Assembly (NCBI RefSeq): GCF_019024325.1
Contig: NZ_JAFNJS010000001.1
Span: forward strand, 806,001 to 870,000
From: Falsiroseomonas tokyonensis
GTDB lineage: Bacteria; Pseudomonadota; Alphaproteobacteria; Acetobacterales; Acetobacteraceae
Reading direction: 5' to 3'
DNA length: 64,000 nt
Part shown: positions 51,491 to 60,537 of the stretch, one piece after another
How the letters are laid out: each line of letters opens with the position of its first letter
Position numbering within the stretch: position 1 is the stretch's first letter
Program-made: the position numbers and the translations under genes
The notes under the pieces: generated by a model
What the model was told of the DNA's origin: nothing
Databases searched by the model: none
The model's input: the letters and a program-made list of their open reading frames with translations, nothing else

Positions 51491-52721
51491 GCACCGTCAG
51501 CAGGATGGCGGCGCCGATGCCGAGGAAGACCAGCACCGTCGCCATGCCGAGCCGCTGGCTGCCGGTGGCCGAGGTGACCAGCGCCAGCGCCGCCGGACCG
51601 AGGAAGCCGGTGATGCGGCCGGAGAGCGCGAACAGGCCGAAATGCGCCGCAATCTCCTCCGGCGGCGCCAGGCGCGCCATGAAGCTGCGGCTGGCCGCCT
51701 GGGCCGGGCCGAAGAACAGGCCCAGCGTCAGCGCCATGATCCAGAACCACAGCTCTGTCTCCGCCAGCAGCAGGCCGGTGCCGAGCAGGACCATCGCCAG
51801 CAGCGCGCCCAGCACCATGCGGCGGGAACCGACGCGGTCCTCGATCAGCGCGAAGCCCGCGGCGCCGAGGCCGGCTGTGACATTCATGGCGATGCCGAAA
51901 AGCAGGATGCGATCCAGCCCCATGCCGAAGACGCCGGCGGCATAGATGGCGCCGAAGGCGAACAGCGTGTTCAGCCCATCCGTGTAGAACAGCCGCGCCA
52001 GCAGGAAGCGGGCGAGGTCCGGGTTGCGCGGCAGGGTGCGGATCAGCGCGCCGATTTCCGAAAGCCCACGCGCGGCGGCCTCCGCCCAGCTCGGCCGCGG
52101 CCCCGCCGGATCGGGCAGCGCAGCCAGCACCGGCCAGCCGAAGGCCAGCAGCCAGAGCGCCACCAGCAGCGCCGTGGCGCGCACATGTTCCGCCGCGCCG
52201 CGGTCCAGCCCGAACAGCGCCGGATCCGGCTGGATCAGCAGCACCAGCGATATGGCGAGGCAGGCCAGCCCGCCCGCATAGCCCAGCCCCCAGCCGAGGC
52301 CGGAGACACGCCCCAGCCGCCCGGGCGGCGCCACGCCCGGCAGCATCGAATTGTAGAAGACCGTGCCGATCTCGAAGCACACCGTCGCCAGCCCGACGCA
52401 GACCAGCGCATACAACGCCCAGTCCGGGCTGGGCTGGGCGAACCAGATCATGCCGGTGGAAACCGCGGTCAGCAGCGTGAAGATGCCGAGCATCAGCCGC
52501 CGCCTGCCGCCCGCATCCGCCACCGCCCCCAGCACCGGCGAGAGCAGCGCCACCGCGAGCCCGGCAGCGGATTGCATCCAGCCCCACTGCGCCTGCCCCG
52601 TCACCTGGTCCGCGGCGATGCCACTCGCAAAATAGGCGGCGATGACGAAGGTTGAGACGACAGTGGGAAAACTGCTGTTCGCCCAGTCGTACAGGGCCCA
52701 GGCCCAGGCTTTGCGGGTCAT
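51477..52721 (-). CDS. MFS transporter, UMF1/Atg22-like
   Basis: A 414-residue, about 12-helix transporter. AWALYDWANSSFPTVVSTFVIAAYF at the N-terminus (read as YDWANSSFPTVV) is the signature of the UMF1 (Atg22-related) family. VLGAVADAGGRRRLML is the MFS A-like loop and FGLFALSGRITGFLGPAA the domain-2 counterpart. The substrate is unknown; related proteins move amino acids or are uncharacterised. The start ATG 52719-52721 has no clear RBS. Its stop lies inside the hairpin above; it lies 10 bases from the Mug-type gene on the same strand. Confidence 0.9.
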   Translation of the reverse strand: MTRKAWAWALYDWANSSFPTVVSTFVIAAYFASGIAADQVTGQAQWGWMQSAAGLAVALLSPVLGAVADAGGRRRLMLGIFTLLTAVSTGMIWFAQPSPDWALYALVCVGLATVCFEIGTVFYNSMLPGVAPPGRLGRVSGLGWGLGYAGGLACLAISLVLLIQPDPALFGLDRGAAEHVRATALLVALWLLAFGWPVLAALPDPAGPRPSWAEAAARGLSEIGALIRTLPRNPDLARFLLARLFYTDGLNTLFAFGAIYAAGVFGMGLDRILLFGIAMNVTAGLGAAGFALIEDRVGSRRMVLGALLAMVLLGTGLLLAETELWFWIMALTLGLFFGPAQAASRSFMARLAPPEEIAAHFGLFALSGRITGFLGPAALALVTSATGSQRLGMATVLVFLGIGAAILLTVRERR

Positions 52722-52731
52722 TTGGGGCGGG

Positions 52732-53259
52732 TCATGCGTCGCGGAAGCCGAGGGCCATCGCCGTATCCATCCAATGCGCCTGATAGCCGTTCCTATCCCA
52801 ATTCCCGTTGTTGGAACCAGAGGTGCTGGGCAGCACGAAAACCGGCGGGAATTTTTGCGGAAGCAGCGCCTCGTCCAACATCCCGAAGGGCACGGCCTTG
52901 AGACCCAGGGCCAGCGCCGCCGTGCGGCCGCTGGTGAAGGCCAGGGCGCCGGGTGCAGCCGTGCGGATGGCCCCGAACAGCCGGTCCCGATCCGCCTGCG
53001 TCACCCGCACCACCCGGTCGACGCCCCATTGCGTTTTTGCCAGGTCCGTCAGCCCGATGCCGAGGCTGGGCAGTTCGGCGAACTGCTCCGGCCGCAACCG
53101 GCGCGGCGTGAAGCCGGCCTCGTGCAGCAGGCGCCAGAAGCGGTTGCCCGGCGCCGCGTAATAGGCGCCGCGCCGCGCCGATTCCGGCCCGGCTGCCATC
53201 CCGCAAAACACCAGCCGCAGCCCCGGCGGCAGCAGGTCCGGCAGGACGTCCGGCGTCAC
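52732..53259 (-). CDS. Mismatch-specific (G:T/U) DNA glycosylase, Mug/TDG family
   Basis: A 175-residue single-domain uracil-DNA glycosylase of family 2. Motif I is FCGMAAGPESARRGAYYAAPGNRFW (read as FCGMAAGPES and APGNRFW), resembling Mug GINPG/NPGNRFW; the later VFVLPSTSGSNN corresponds to the S/N-containing intercalation motif (Mug: NPSGLSR). It would remove U or T mispaired with G. Sequence differences at motif I (Met-Ala-Ala instead of Ile-Asn-Pro) may alter specificity. It starts at GTG 53257-53259, overlapping the NAD-GDH stop. Confidence 0.82.
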   Translation of the reverse strand: MTPDVLPDLLPPGLRLVFCGMAAGPESARRGAYYAAPGNRFWRLLHEAGFTPRRLRPEQFAELPSLGIGLTDLAKTQWGVDRVVRVTQADRDRLFGAIRTAAPGALAFTSGRTAALALGLKAVPFGMLDEALLPQKFPPVFVLPSTSGSNNGNWDRNGYQAHWMDTAMALGFRDA

Positions 53260-56200
53260 GCCAGGGCCGAAAGCGCGCGCGCCGCCACGCCGATCGCCAC
53301 CAGCTCCCCGGCAATCGCCGCCTCCCGCGCCAGCTGCACCGCCTCCGCCGCCCGCGGCGGCTCGGCCTGGCCAGCGAGCCGGGCGCGGGCCAGCCTTGCC
53401 TGGACGGCGGCGAGGTCGGCCAGGGCCTCTGCCTGCGCCCGGGCACCGAAGGCATTGGTCACGCGCGCCGCCTCCGCCGCCTCCCGCAGCGCATCCAAGC
53501 CGTAGGTCTCGCCGATCTCGCGCCAGGCGCGCGCCGCGCTGGCCGGGTCGGCGCCGATCTCCTGCGCCAGCCGCACGACGGAGGGTGCGGCGGCCAGCCG
53601 GGCGGCACCGCCCGCCAAGGCGGCGAGTGAGGCCGGCAGGCCGGCCGTGGTCAGCCGCCTGGCCTCCTCCCCCGGCTCCGCCTGCTCGGCGGCCACCAGG
53701 GCGGCCACGCCGGGCGCCAGGGCGTCCAGCGCGGCCTCCAGCGGCAGCGCCGCCTCCCCCAGCATCAGCTTGCGCGTCGCCGCCTCCAGCAGCCGGCGCA
53801 GCGCGCCTTGCACGTCCAGCCGCAGCGCCGGGGCCACCGGCGCGGCATCGGCCGCGGCCGATGCCTCCTGCAACCCGAAGACCGCGCTGGCCAGCCAGGC
53901 GGCGCGGGCCACCGCGGCGCCGCCGGCCTCGGCGCCGGCCAGTCGGCCGAGCGCGGCGGTGCCGAGGTGGTTTGCCACCAGATTCGCCAGCCCCGTCGCC
54001 ACCAGCTCACGCCGCAGCCGATGGCGCGGGATGATCTCGGAAAAACGGTCCTGCAGCGGCTGCGGGAAATAGGCGCGAAGCAGGGGCGCGAGCGCCGGCT
54101 CGTCCGGCAGGTCGCTGGCCTCGATCGCCTCGGTCAGCCAGAGTTTTGCGGGCGGCAGCAGGGTGGCGAGTTCGGGTCGTGTCAGCCCCTGCCCCGCCGC
54201 GGCGCGGGCGCGCAGCGCCGCCGCATCCGGCAGGCCGGCGACCGCGCGATCCAGCACGCCCTCCGCCTCCAGCCGCGTCATCAGCGCGGCATGGGCGGTC
54301 AGGTCCTCCGCCGCATTCAGCGCATCCAGGCTGATGGCGATGGATTGCGCGTGGTTGTCGGCCAGTACCAGGCGGCCGACTTCCTCCGTCATCTCGCCCA
54401 GCAGCTGGTCGCGCTGCCGGCGGGTGAGGGCGCCTTCGCGCTCGGCCTCGGCCAGCAGGATCTTGATGTTCACCTCGTGATCCGAGGTGCTGACGCCGGC
54501 GGAATTGTCCAGCGCATCGGTGTTCAGCCGCACGCGATGTTGGGCGGCCTCGATGCGTCCCGCCTGGGTGATGCCGAGATTGGCACCCTCGCCGAGAATT
54601 TTCGCGCGCAGCTGCGCGCCATCGACGCGGATCGCGTCATTGGCCCGATCCCCCGCCTCCGCCTGGCTTTCGGTACTGCCCTTCACATAGGTGCCGATGC
54701 CGCCGAAGTAGAGCAGGTCGACGTCCAGCGTCAGGATGGCGCGCAGGATGGCGGCGGGTTCTGCGCGATCGGCCGCGATGCCGAGCAGCGCCTGCGCCTC
54801 GGGCGACAGCGGCAGCGTCTTCGCATTGCGCGGCAACACCGCGCCACCGGGCGAAAGTAGCCGCACGTCGTAATCCGCCCAGCTCGACCGCGGCAGCGCG
54901 AACAGCCGCGCGCGTTCGGCGAAGGACGTTTCCGGATCCGGGTTGGGATCGAGGAAGATGTGCCGATGGTCGAAGGCCGCGACGAGCTTCGTGCGCTTCG
55001 AGATCAGCAACCCATTGCCAAAGACATCGCCTGACATGTCGCCGACGCCGGCGCAGGTGAAATCGGCCTCCTGCACGCCCTGGCCACGCATTTCGGCAAA
55101 ATGCCGATCGATCATCACCCAGGCGCCGCGCGCCGTGATGCCCATGCCCTTGTGGTCGTAGCCGGCGGAGCCGCCACTGGCAAAGGCGTCGCCGAGCCAG
55201 AAGCCGTATTCGGCGGACAGGCCATTGGCGATGTCGCTGAAGGTCGCCGTGCCCTTGTCGGCCGCGGCGACGATATAGGCGTCGTCGCCATCCCGCCGCA
55301 CGATGCCCGGCGCGGTCACCACGCCGCCCGATTCCGAAAAATTATCAGTCAGGTCGAGCATGCCGCGCACGAGCGTCTTGTAGGCGGCGATGCCTTCCGC
55401 CTGGAAGGCCTCGCGATCCGTCATCGGCGGCGGATGCTTCAGCACGAAGCCGCCCTTCGCGCCGGTCGGCACGATGACGACGTTCTTCAGCCGCTGCGCC
55501 TTCATCAGGCCGAGCACTTCGGTGCGGAAATCCTCGCGCCGGTCCGACCAGCGGATGCCGCCGCGCGCCACGGGGCCGGCGCGCAGATGGCAGCCTTCCA
55601 TGCGCGGCGAATGGACGAAGATCTCGCGCCAGGGCCGCGGCAGCGGCATGTCGCCCGCCAGGGCCGAATCCACCTTGAAGGCGAGATAGGGCTTCGACTG
55701 GTAGAAGTTGGTCCGCAGCATGGCATCAAGCAGCCGCCGCAGGCGCGACAGGATGCGGTCCTCGTCCGGATTGGCGATGCCGTCCAGCAGCATGGACCAG
55801 TTCGCGACCAGCCCGCCTTCGTCGCGATCTTCGCGCGCCGGGTCGAAGCGGGTCGCGAAGAGGTCGACTAGCAGACGCGCGGCATCGGGGTGTGCGGCCA
55901 GCGCGTCCTCCACGCTCTCCTGCGCGAAGGAAAAGCCCACCTGCTTCAGCCAGCGATACATCGCCCGCAGCAGCCAGGATTGCTGCCAGGTGAGGCCCGC
56001 GCGCAGCACCAGGCGGTTGAATCCATCGGCCTCGGCCCGGCCATCCAGCAGGGCGGCCAGCGCGTCGAGGATCTCGTCGAAATGCGCCTCCGCCACATCC
56101 GCGCCGGCTTCCAGCTGGAAGACATGCAGCACCACTTCCGGCCCTTCGTGCGGGGTCAGGCGATAGGGCTGTTCCTCGATGGCGCGCAGGTCGAGGCTCT

Positions 56201-57950
56201 GGAACAGCGGCAGCGCCTCCGCCAGCGCGAGGGGGCGGCCGGGGCTGGCCAGGCGCAGCGTCAGGCGGCGCGGCGCGGCGCCGGGCGCGCGGTGCAGCCG
56301 GGCCTGCGGCCGGCCCTGTTCCAGCGCCAGCTCCGCCAGGTCGATATCGCCCACCGCCTGGGCGATGGTTTCCTGGTCGCGATAGGCGCGGGGGAAGGCT
56401 CCGCGCCAGCGGGCCAGGCGCGGCGCCCCGGCGGCGCCGAAATCCTCGGCCAGCGATTCCTCCAGCCTTTCGGCGAAGCCACGCGCCACCTGCGCCACCG
56501 CGGCTTCCAGCGCCGCCGCATCCACCGCCGGCAGCGCGCCCGGCTTGGTTCCGATCACGTAGTGCACGCGCGCCAGCGGCGCATCGCCCATCAAGGTGTA
56601 CCAGGCGGAGAGCCTGCCGCCGAAGGCCTCGGCCAGCATCTGGCCGACGCGCTGCCGCAGCGTGGTGTCGAAGGTGTCGCGCGGCAGCCAGGCGATGGCG
56701 GCGACGAAGCGCTCGAAGGGATCGCGCCGCAGCACCAGCGCCGCGCGCGGCCGGATCGCGAGATCCAGCGCCCGCCGCGCCCCTGCGAGGATCTCCGTCT
56801 CCGGCGCCTGGAACAGCTCGTCGCGCGGCCAGGTGTCCAGAATGTTGCGCAGCGCGCGCCCGTCATGACTCTCGGGATCCAGCCCCGCCATGGCCAAGAC
56901 TCGCAAAACTTTGTCGCGCAGCAGGGGGATGGCGCGCGGGTTGCGGTTGTAGGCGTCCGCCGCAAACAGGCCGAGGAACATGCGCAGCCCGGTGACCTGG
57001 CCTTCCGTGTCGCGGATGCGCGTCATCACCACATCGGCGTGCTGCGGGCGATGCACCGTCGCGCGCATATTCGCCTTGGCGACCACCACCGCCTCCATCC
57101 GCCCGAAGGTGGCGCGCACGGCGGCAGGCACGGCGGCCAGGTCGCGCAGCGCGTCGAAGACCGGCACCGAGGCGTCACGCAGCATGCCGAGGTCTTCCTC
57201 CGCCACCACGGACAGGCGCCCGGCCGCGTCCCATTCCAGGCGGCGATGGCCGAGCAGCACGAAATTGTCCTCCGCCATCCAGCGCAGGAAATCCGCGGCC
57301 GATCCGCCCTCGGCCTGTACCTCGCCTTCGGCCTGGGTCAGCCGGGCGAGCATGGCGCCGAAATCGCCGACCGCCATCCGCACATCGGACATGGCCCGGC
57401 GCAGCGCCGCCTCCACCGCCGGCCAATCGGCGGCGCCGGTGCCCGCCAGCGAGAGCGTGGCGCCGGCGGCCAGCGAGATGCGCATCATGCTCTCGCGCGT
57501 CGTCGCACCCTCCTCGATCGCCAGCAGCCGACCTTCTGCGTCGCGGCGCACCGGCACCACCGGATGCAGCAGCTGGCGCACCACGCGGCCGCTGACGGTC
57601 AGCGCCGCCAGGGCGCTGTCCACCAGGAAGGGCATGTCGTCCGTGACGATCTCGGCCACCGCCACGGCGCCGCGGCCGGGGCCGGGCGGCAGCAGGCGCA
57701 GCCGCGTCTCCCGCGGGCGGCGCTGCTCGGCGAAGGCGAACAGGCTGGCGGCGGCCTCGGCCAGCTCCTCCGGCGCGGTGGCGGCGAGCTCCGCGGTGGG
57801 CACGGCCGCGTGCAGCCGGCGCAGCAATTCGGCCGCGGCCGGGGGCAGGGCGGGGGCCAGGCGGGCCAGCGCCGCCTCCGCGGCCGCCAGCACCTGGGGC
57901 CGTACGCCATCCTCCGGCATTTCGCCCGTCCTACCGGCCTTGTCGTTCAT
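53256..57950 (-). CDS. NAD-specific glutamate dehydrogenase (large type, GDH180-like)
   Basis: A 1,564-residue enzyme converting glutamate to 2-oxoglutarate and ammonia with NAD. The N-terminal half (to about residue 750) has the ACT-like regulatory region seen in this class, such as VTDDMPFLVDSALAAL. The catalytic region contains GPVARGGIRWSDRREDFRTEVLG, VPTGAKGGFVLKHPPP (with the catalytic Lys) and GDMSGDVFGNGLLIS, followed by a long helical C-terminus. The length is the usual 1,560-1,620. The start ATG 57948-57950 has GGAGGAG eight bases upstream; a 28-residue longer frame is not supported. Stop overlaps the Mug-type gene by GTGA. Confidence 0.96.
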   Translation of the reverse strand: MNDKAGRTGEMPEDGVRPQVLAAAEAALARLAPALPPAAAELLRRLHAAVPTAELAATAPEELAEAAASLFAFAEQRRPRETRLRLLPPGPGRGAVAVAEIVTDDMPFLVDSALAALTVSGRVVRQLLHPVVPVRRDAEGRLLAIEEGATTRESMMRISLAAGATLSLAGTGAADWPAVEAALRRAMSDVRMAVGDFGAMLARLTQAEGEVQAEGGSAADFLRWMAEDNFVLLGHRRLEWDAAGRLSVVAEEDLGMLRDASVPVFDALRDLAAVPAAVRATFGRMEAVVVAKANMRATVHRPQHADVVMTRIRDTEGQVTGLRMFLGLFAADAYNRNPRAIPLLRDKVLRVLAMAGLDPESHDGRALRNILDTWPRDELFQAPETEILAGARRALDLAIRPRAALVLRRDPFERFVAAIAWLPRDTFDTTLRQRVGQMLAEAFGGRLSAWYTLMGDAPLARVHYVIGTKPGALPAVDAAALEAAVAQVARGFAERLEESLAEDFGAAGAPRLARWRGAFPRAYRDQETIAQAVGDIDLAELALEQGRPQARLHRAPGAAPRRLTLRLASPGRPLALAEALPLFQSLDLRAIEEQPYRLTPHEGPEVVLHVFQLEAGADVAEAHFDEILDALAALLDGRAEADGFNRLVLRAGLTWQQSWLLRAMYRWLKQVGFSFAQESVEDALAAHPDAARLLVDLFATRFDPAREDRDEGGLVANWSMLLDGIANPDEDRILSRLRRLLDAMLRTNFYQSKPYLAFKVDSALAGDMPLPRPWREIFVHSPRMEGCHLRAGPVARGGIRWSDRREDFRTEVLGLMKAQRLKNVVIVPTGAKGGFVLKHPPPMTDREAFQAEGIAAYKTLVRGMLDLTDNFSESGGVVTAPGIVRRDGDDAYIVAAADKGTATFSDIANGLSAEYGFWLGDAFASGGSAGYDHKGMGITARGAWVMIDRHFAEMRGQGVQEADFTCAGVGDMSGDVFGNGLLISKRTKLVAAFDHRHIFLDPNPDPETSFAERARLFALPRSSWADYDVRLLSPGGAVLPRNAKTLPLSPEAQALLGIAADRAEPAAILRAILTLDVDLLYFGGIGTYVKGSTESQAEAGDRANDAIRVDGAQLRAKILGEGANLGITQAGRIEAAQHRVRLNTDALDNSAGVSTSDHEVNIKILLAEAEREGALTRRQRDQLLGEMTEEVGRLVLADNHAQSIAISLDALNAAEDLTAHAALMTRLEAEGVLDRAVAGLPDAAALRARAAAGQGLTRPELATLLPPAKLWLTEAIEASDLPDEPALAPLLRAYFPQPLQDRFSEIIPRHRLRRELVATGLANLVANHLGTAALGRLAGAEAGGAAVARAAWLASAVFGLQEASAAADAAPVAPALRLDVQGALRRLLEAATRKLMLGEAALPLEAALDALAPGVAALVAAEQAEPGEEARRLTTAGLPASLAALAGGAARLAAAPSVVRLAQEIGADPASAARAWREIGETYGLDALREAAEAARVTNAFGARAQAEALADLAAVQARLARARLAGQAEPPRAAEAVQLAREAAIAGELVAIGVAARALSALA

Positions 57951-58072
57951 GCGCTGGCTCCTCCTGCGCCCCGCAAGCTGGGTCCTTGGCCATTCCGGCG
58001 CAAGCCGCCGGGAAAGTGGCCGGCCTTTCGCCATGGGTGCAACCTGGGCCGCATCCAGGCTATTCTGTTGCG

Positions 58073-59293
58073 ATGATCGACAGCCTCGCCGCCCTGCTCG
58101 CCCCCGTCACGCCCGAGCGTTTCCTCGCCGAGCATCTGGACCGCCAGCCGCTGCATATCCGCGGCACGGCGGCGAAGTTCGCCGATGTGCTGTCCTGGCG
58201 GCAGATCAACCGGCTGCTGGACATGACGCATATCTGGACCAGCACCAGCCTGAAGCTGGTGATGGATGGCGGCGCCGTGCCGCCGGAGCAGTTCTGCAGC
58301 CGCGCCACCAGCCGCGATGGCGCCGCGGTGCTGCAGCCGGATGCCCGGCTGGTGCAGGGCTGGATCGCCAAGGGCGCCAGCGTGGTGATGAACGACGTGG
58401 ACAGCCTGACCCCCGGCCTGGCCAGCGTTTCCAATGCGCTGGAGGCCGCCGGCCTCGGCAAGGCGCAGGCCAATGTCTATATCAGCTGGCAGAGCCACAA
58501 GGCCTTCCACAGCCATTACGACACGCATGATGTCTGGGCCGTGCAGGTGGAAGGCGAGAAGGTCTGGAACATCTGGGAAGGGCGCGCCGACTACCCCATC
58601 CCGCACCCCGCCTTCCGTGGCCAGCCGCAGGCGCATCACGACCAGGCGCGCGGCAAGCTGCGCGGCACCGTTCACATGCAGCCGGGCGACCTGCTGTACC
58701 TGCCGCGCGGCTGGTATCACGACGCGCTGGCGGAGGCGCCGGCCAGCGTCCATGTCGCCTATGGCGTGCATGCGCCGCTGGGCATGGATTTCGTGAACAT
58801 CCTGTCCGAGCGCATCCTCTACGACCCGGAATTCCGCAAGCCGCTGCCCCGGCAGGATGGCTCGAACCCAGCGAAATTCGCGCTGACGCAGCGCGCCGGG
58901 CTGCTCGGCCAGCGGCTGGCGGAGCTCAGCCGCGACCCGAAGGTGATGGAGGTCCTGGCCCAGTTCGTGGCGAACTACCGCTACAGCCGCGGCGGCTACG
59001 ATGTGCTGGCCTCACGCGGCGTGGCATCGCCCGCCGCCGCGGGTGGCGGCGATGCGCCCAGCTTCCGTGTGCTGGCGGCCGGCGCCAAGCCGGTGCGCCG
59101 CGGCGCCGAATGGGTGGTGAAGGGGCCGCAGGGCGCGGTGGTGGTGACGCCGCCGGAAGCCGAGGCGGCGGCCTGGCTGCTCGCCCGGCCGGATGTGACG
59201 GAGCCCGAGCTGGCCGCCAAGGCGCCGGCCGTGGATGCCGGCGCGCTGCTCGGGCGGCTTTCGGCCGCCGGCCTGCTGGCGCCGGGCGCATGA
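58073..59293 (+). CDS. JmjC/cupin_4 domain oxygenase 1 (ribosomal-oxygenase-like)
   Basis: A 406-residue 2-oxoglutarate/Fe(II) oxygenase-like protein. The JmjC barrel (residues about 90-250) has the 2-His-1-carboxylate triad as His148-x-Asp150 (HSHYDTHD) and His216 in LPRGWYHDAL. FLAEHLDRQPLHIRG and WQSHKAFHSHYD are typical of the ROX/YcfD/MINA type, and a C-terminal winged-helix-like region (TPPEAEAAAWLLARPD to GLLAP) follows. Known relatives hydroxylate Arg or His in ribosomal proteins uL16/bL27. ATG 58073 is chosen since the conserved MIDSLAALLAP core begins there. It overlaps the OmpA-like gene by ATGA. Paralogous to 60538-61716. Confidence 0.87.
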   Translation: MIDSLAALLAPVTPERFLAEHLDRQPLHIRGTAAKFADVLSWRQINRLLDMTHIWTSTSLKLVMDGGAVPPEQFCSRATSRDGAAVLQPDARLVQGWIAKGASVVMNDVDSLTPGLASVSNALEAAGLGKAQANVYISWQSHKAFHSHYDTHDVWAVQVEGEKVWNIWEGRADYPIPHPAFRGQPQAHHDQARGKLRGTVHMQPGDLLYLPRGWYHDALAEAPASVHVAYGVHAPLGMDFVNILSERILYDPEFRKPLPRQDGSNPAKFALTQRAGLLGQRLAELSRDPKVMEVLAQFVANYRYSRGGYDVLASRGVASPAAAGGGDAPSFRVLAAGAKPVRRGAEWVVKGPQGAVVVTPPEAEAAAWLLARPDVTEPELAAKAPAVDAGALLGRLSAAGLLAPGA

Positions 59294-59712
59294 GGGCCGT
59301 CATCCTGGCCGCCGGGTTGCTGGCCCTGGCCGATCCCGCCATGGCGCAGCCGCGGCCCTTCAACTGCGTCGGCGCCGAGCAGCTGGAGGATGACGTCATC
59401 GCCGTGCCCTTCGCGCGCAACAGCACCAGCCTGGGCCCCGCCGGACGCAGCGCGATCGAGACGGCAGCCGCCCAGGCGCGGGCGGAGCCGGAGCGGAACA
59501 TCTGCGTGCTCGGCCATGCGGATCGCCGCGCCGGTGCGGAGACCAGCACGCAGATCGCCGCGCGGCGGGCGCGCGCGGTCTCCCTCGCCTTGGCGCAGAA
59601 CGGGGTGGAGCGGGACCGGGTTCGGGCGGAGGCGCGGGTCGGCGCCTATAGCGGCCGCGTGTCGGAGCCGGGGGCGCGGGCGGTGACCATCGTGATCCTG
59701 CCGGCGCGATAA
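59290..59712 (+). CDS. OmpA-like peptidoglycan-binding domain protein
   Basis: A 140-residue exported protein: signal peptide MRAVILAAGLLALADPAMAQ (cut after AMA), then an OmpA C-terminal domain of about 110 residues with IAVPFARNSTSLGPAGRSAIE, ICVLGHADRRAGAETSTQIAARRARAV and a C-terminal strand. Canonical OmpA domains read GHTDxxG and LSxxRA; here GHADRRA and ARRARAV, so peptidoglycan binding is plausible but not certain. It overlaps the JmjC gene stop by ATGA, so the two are translated together. Confidence 0.82.
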   Translation: MRAVILAAGLLALADPAMAQPRPFNCVGAEQLEDDVIAVPFARNSTSLGPAGRSAIETAAAQARAEPERNICVLGHADRRAGAETSTQIAARRARAVSLALAQNGVERDRVRAEARVGAYSGRVSEPGARAVTIVILPAR

Positions 59713-59719
59713 GCCCGCG

Positions 59720-59738
59720 CTTGCGACGCATTCGCAAG
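59720..59738. terminator. Hairpin after the OmpA-like gene
   Basis: CTTGCGA (59720-59726) and TCGCAAG (59732-59738) form a 7-bp stem with a five-base loop, eight bases after the stop of the OmpA-like gene (TAA 59710-59712). It is a probable terminator, without a T-run. Confidence 0.5.
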
Positions 59739-59764
59739 AATGAGGCGCAGGGACGGCCCGGCGC

Positions 59765-59785
59765 AAAATTTTAGAAATTTGTTTA
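59765..59785. promoter_or_regulatory. AT-rich patch before the repeat lipoprotein gene
   Basis: In the 206 bases between the OmpA-like and repeat-lipoprotein genes lies a strikingly AT-rich 21-base stretch (AAAATTTTAGAAATTTGTTTA), unusual for this genome. It is a likely promoter or protein-binding region (for example for a MucR/H-NS-like silencer) but no clean -35/-10 pair with standard spacing can be read. Confidence 0.4.
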
Positions 59786-59918
59786 CCCGGCGATCTGTAA
59801 CATTGAGTGCGGCTGGGTCATCATGGCTTGCCGCCGCCGCCGGCCCAGGCCCTTGGCAGGTGGCGCATGGCGCAGCCCCCGGACCCCGGACGGCTGCCGC
59901 AGGGGATGGGAGCTGCCG

Positions 59919-60476
59919 GTGACCGACGAGCCGGAGGATAAGACGCCCGAATCGGGCACGCCGACACGCCGCCGGCTTTTCGTCCTGCGCCTGGGCGCCA
60001 TGCTGGGCGTGCTGCCCGCCGCCGCCTGCGTGCCGCAGCAGGGGCCGGTCTATTACGCGCCGCCGCCGCAGGTGCGCCGCGGCACCGGCATCAGCGACAG
60101 CGACCCCAGCGACGCGCCCGGCAATGGCCGCGGCGGGCATCGCGGCAGCGGGGTCAGCGACAGCGATCCGAACGATGCGCCCGGCTATGGCCGCGGCGGC
60201 TATCGCCGCAGCGCCGGCGTCAGCGACAGCGACCCGAACGACCCGCCGGGGCGCGGGCGCGGCGTCTCCTATCGCGGCGGCGGCACGGGCATCACGGATA
60301 GCGACCCCTCGGATGGTCCCGGCCGTGGACGCGGCGGCTATCGCCGTGGCTCCGGCATCACGGATAGCGACCCCTCGGACGGGCCGGGCCGGGGCCGGGG
60401 CGGCTATCGCCGCAGCAGCGGCCTGACCGATAGCGATCCCTCGGATGGTCCGGGCCGCGGCCGCCGCGGCTACTGA
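59919..60476 (+). CDS. Tat-type lipoprotein with Asp-rich/Arg-Gly-rich tandem repeats
   Basis: A 185-residue protein. The N-terminus carries a twin-arginine motif (PTRRRLFVLRLGAML) and a lipobox-like LPAAAC (Cys about residue 40). The mature part is six repeats of about 20-22 residues of the pattern G-(S/T)-DSDP(S/N)D-x-PG-x-GRG-(G)YRR, for example SDSDPSDAPGNGRGG and TDSDPSDGPGRGRGG. The Asp triplets (DSDPSD) recall Ca-binding loops, the GRGRGGYRR part is basic. No family is known to me. The start GTG 59919 follows GGGAG; ATG 59823 would add 32 basic residues. It is flanked by the two JmjC/cupin genes. Confidence 0.78.
   Translation: MTDEPEDKTPESGTPTRRRLFVLRLGAMLGVLPAAACVPQQGPVYYAPPPQVRRGTGISDSDPSDAPGNGRGGHRGSGVSDSDPNDAPGYGRGGYRRSAGVSDSDPNDPPGRGRGVSYRGGGTGITDSDPSDGPGRGRGGYRRGSGITDSDPSDGPGRGRGGYRRSSGLTDSDPSDGPGRGRRGY
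60081..60473 (+). repeat. Six in-frame tandem repeats (about 60-69 bp)
   Basis: The coding sequence for G-(S/T)-DSDPxD-x-PGxGRGGYRR is repeated six times with 63-69-base periodicity. The last three units (TDSDPSDGPGRGRGG) are nearly identical at DNA level, while the first three differ more, suggesting recent unit duplication at the 3' end. Confidence 0.85.
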
Positions 60477-60537
60477 TCCCCTCACAGGCCCGTCCGCCCC
60501 GCCGGTGCCCGGTCGGCCAGAAGCAAGGTCCGCCTGC

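Noticed and set aside
60081-60473. Possible CRISPR or non-coding satellite
   Set aside because: The repeats are in frame, encode a consistent peptide unit and have no unique spacers, so they are a protein repeat.
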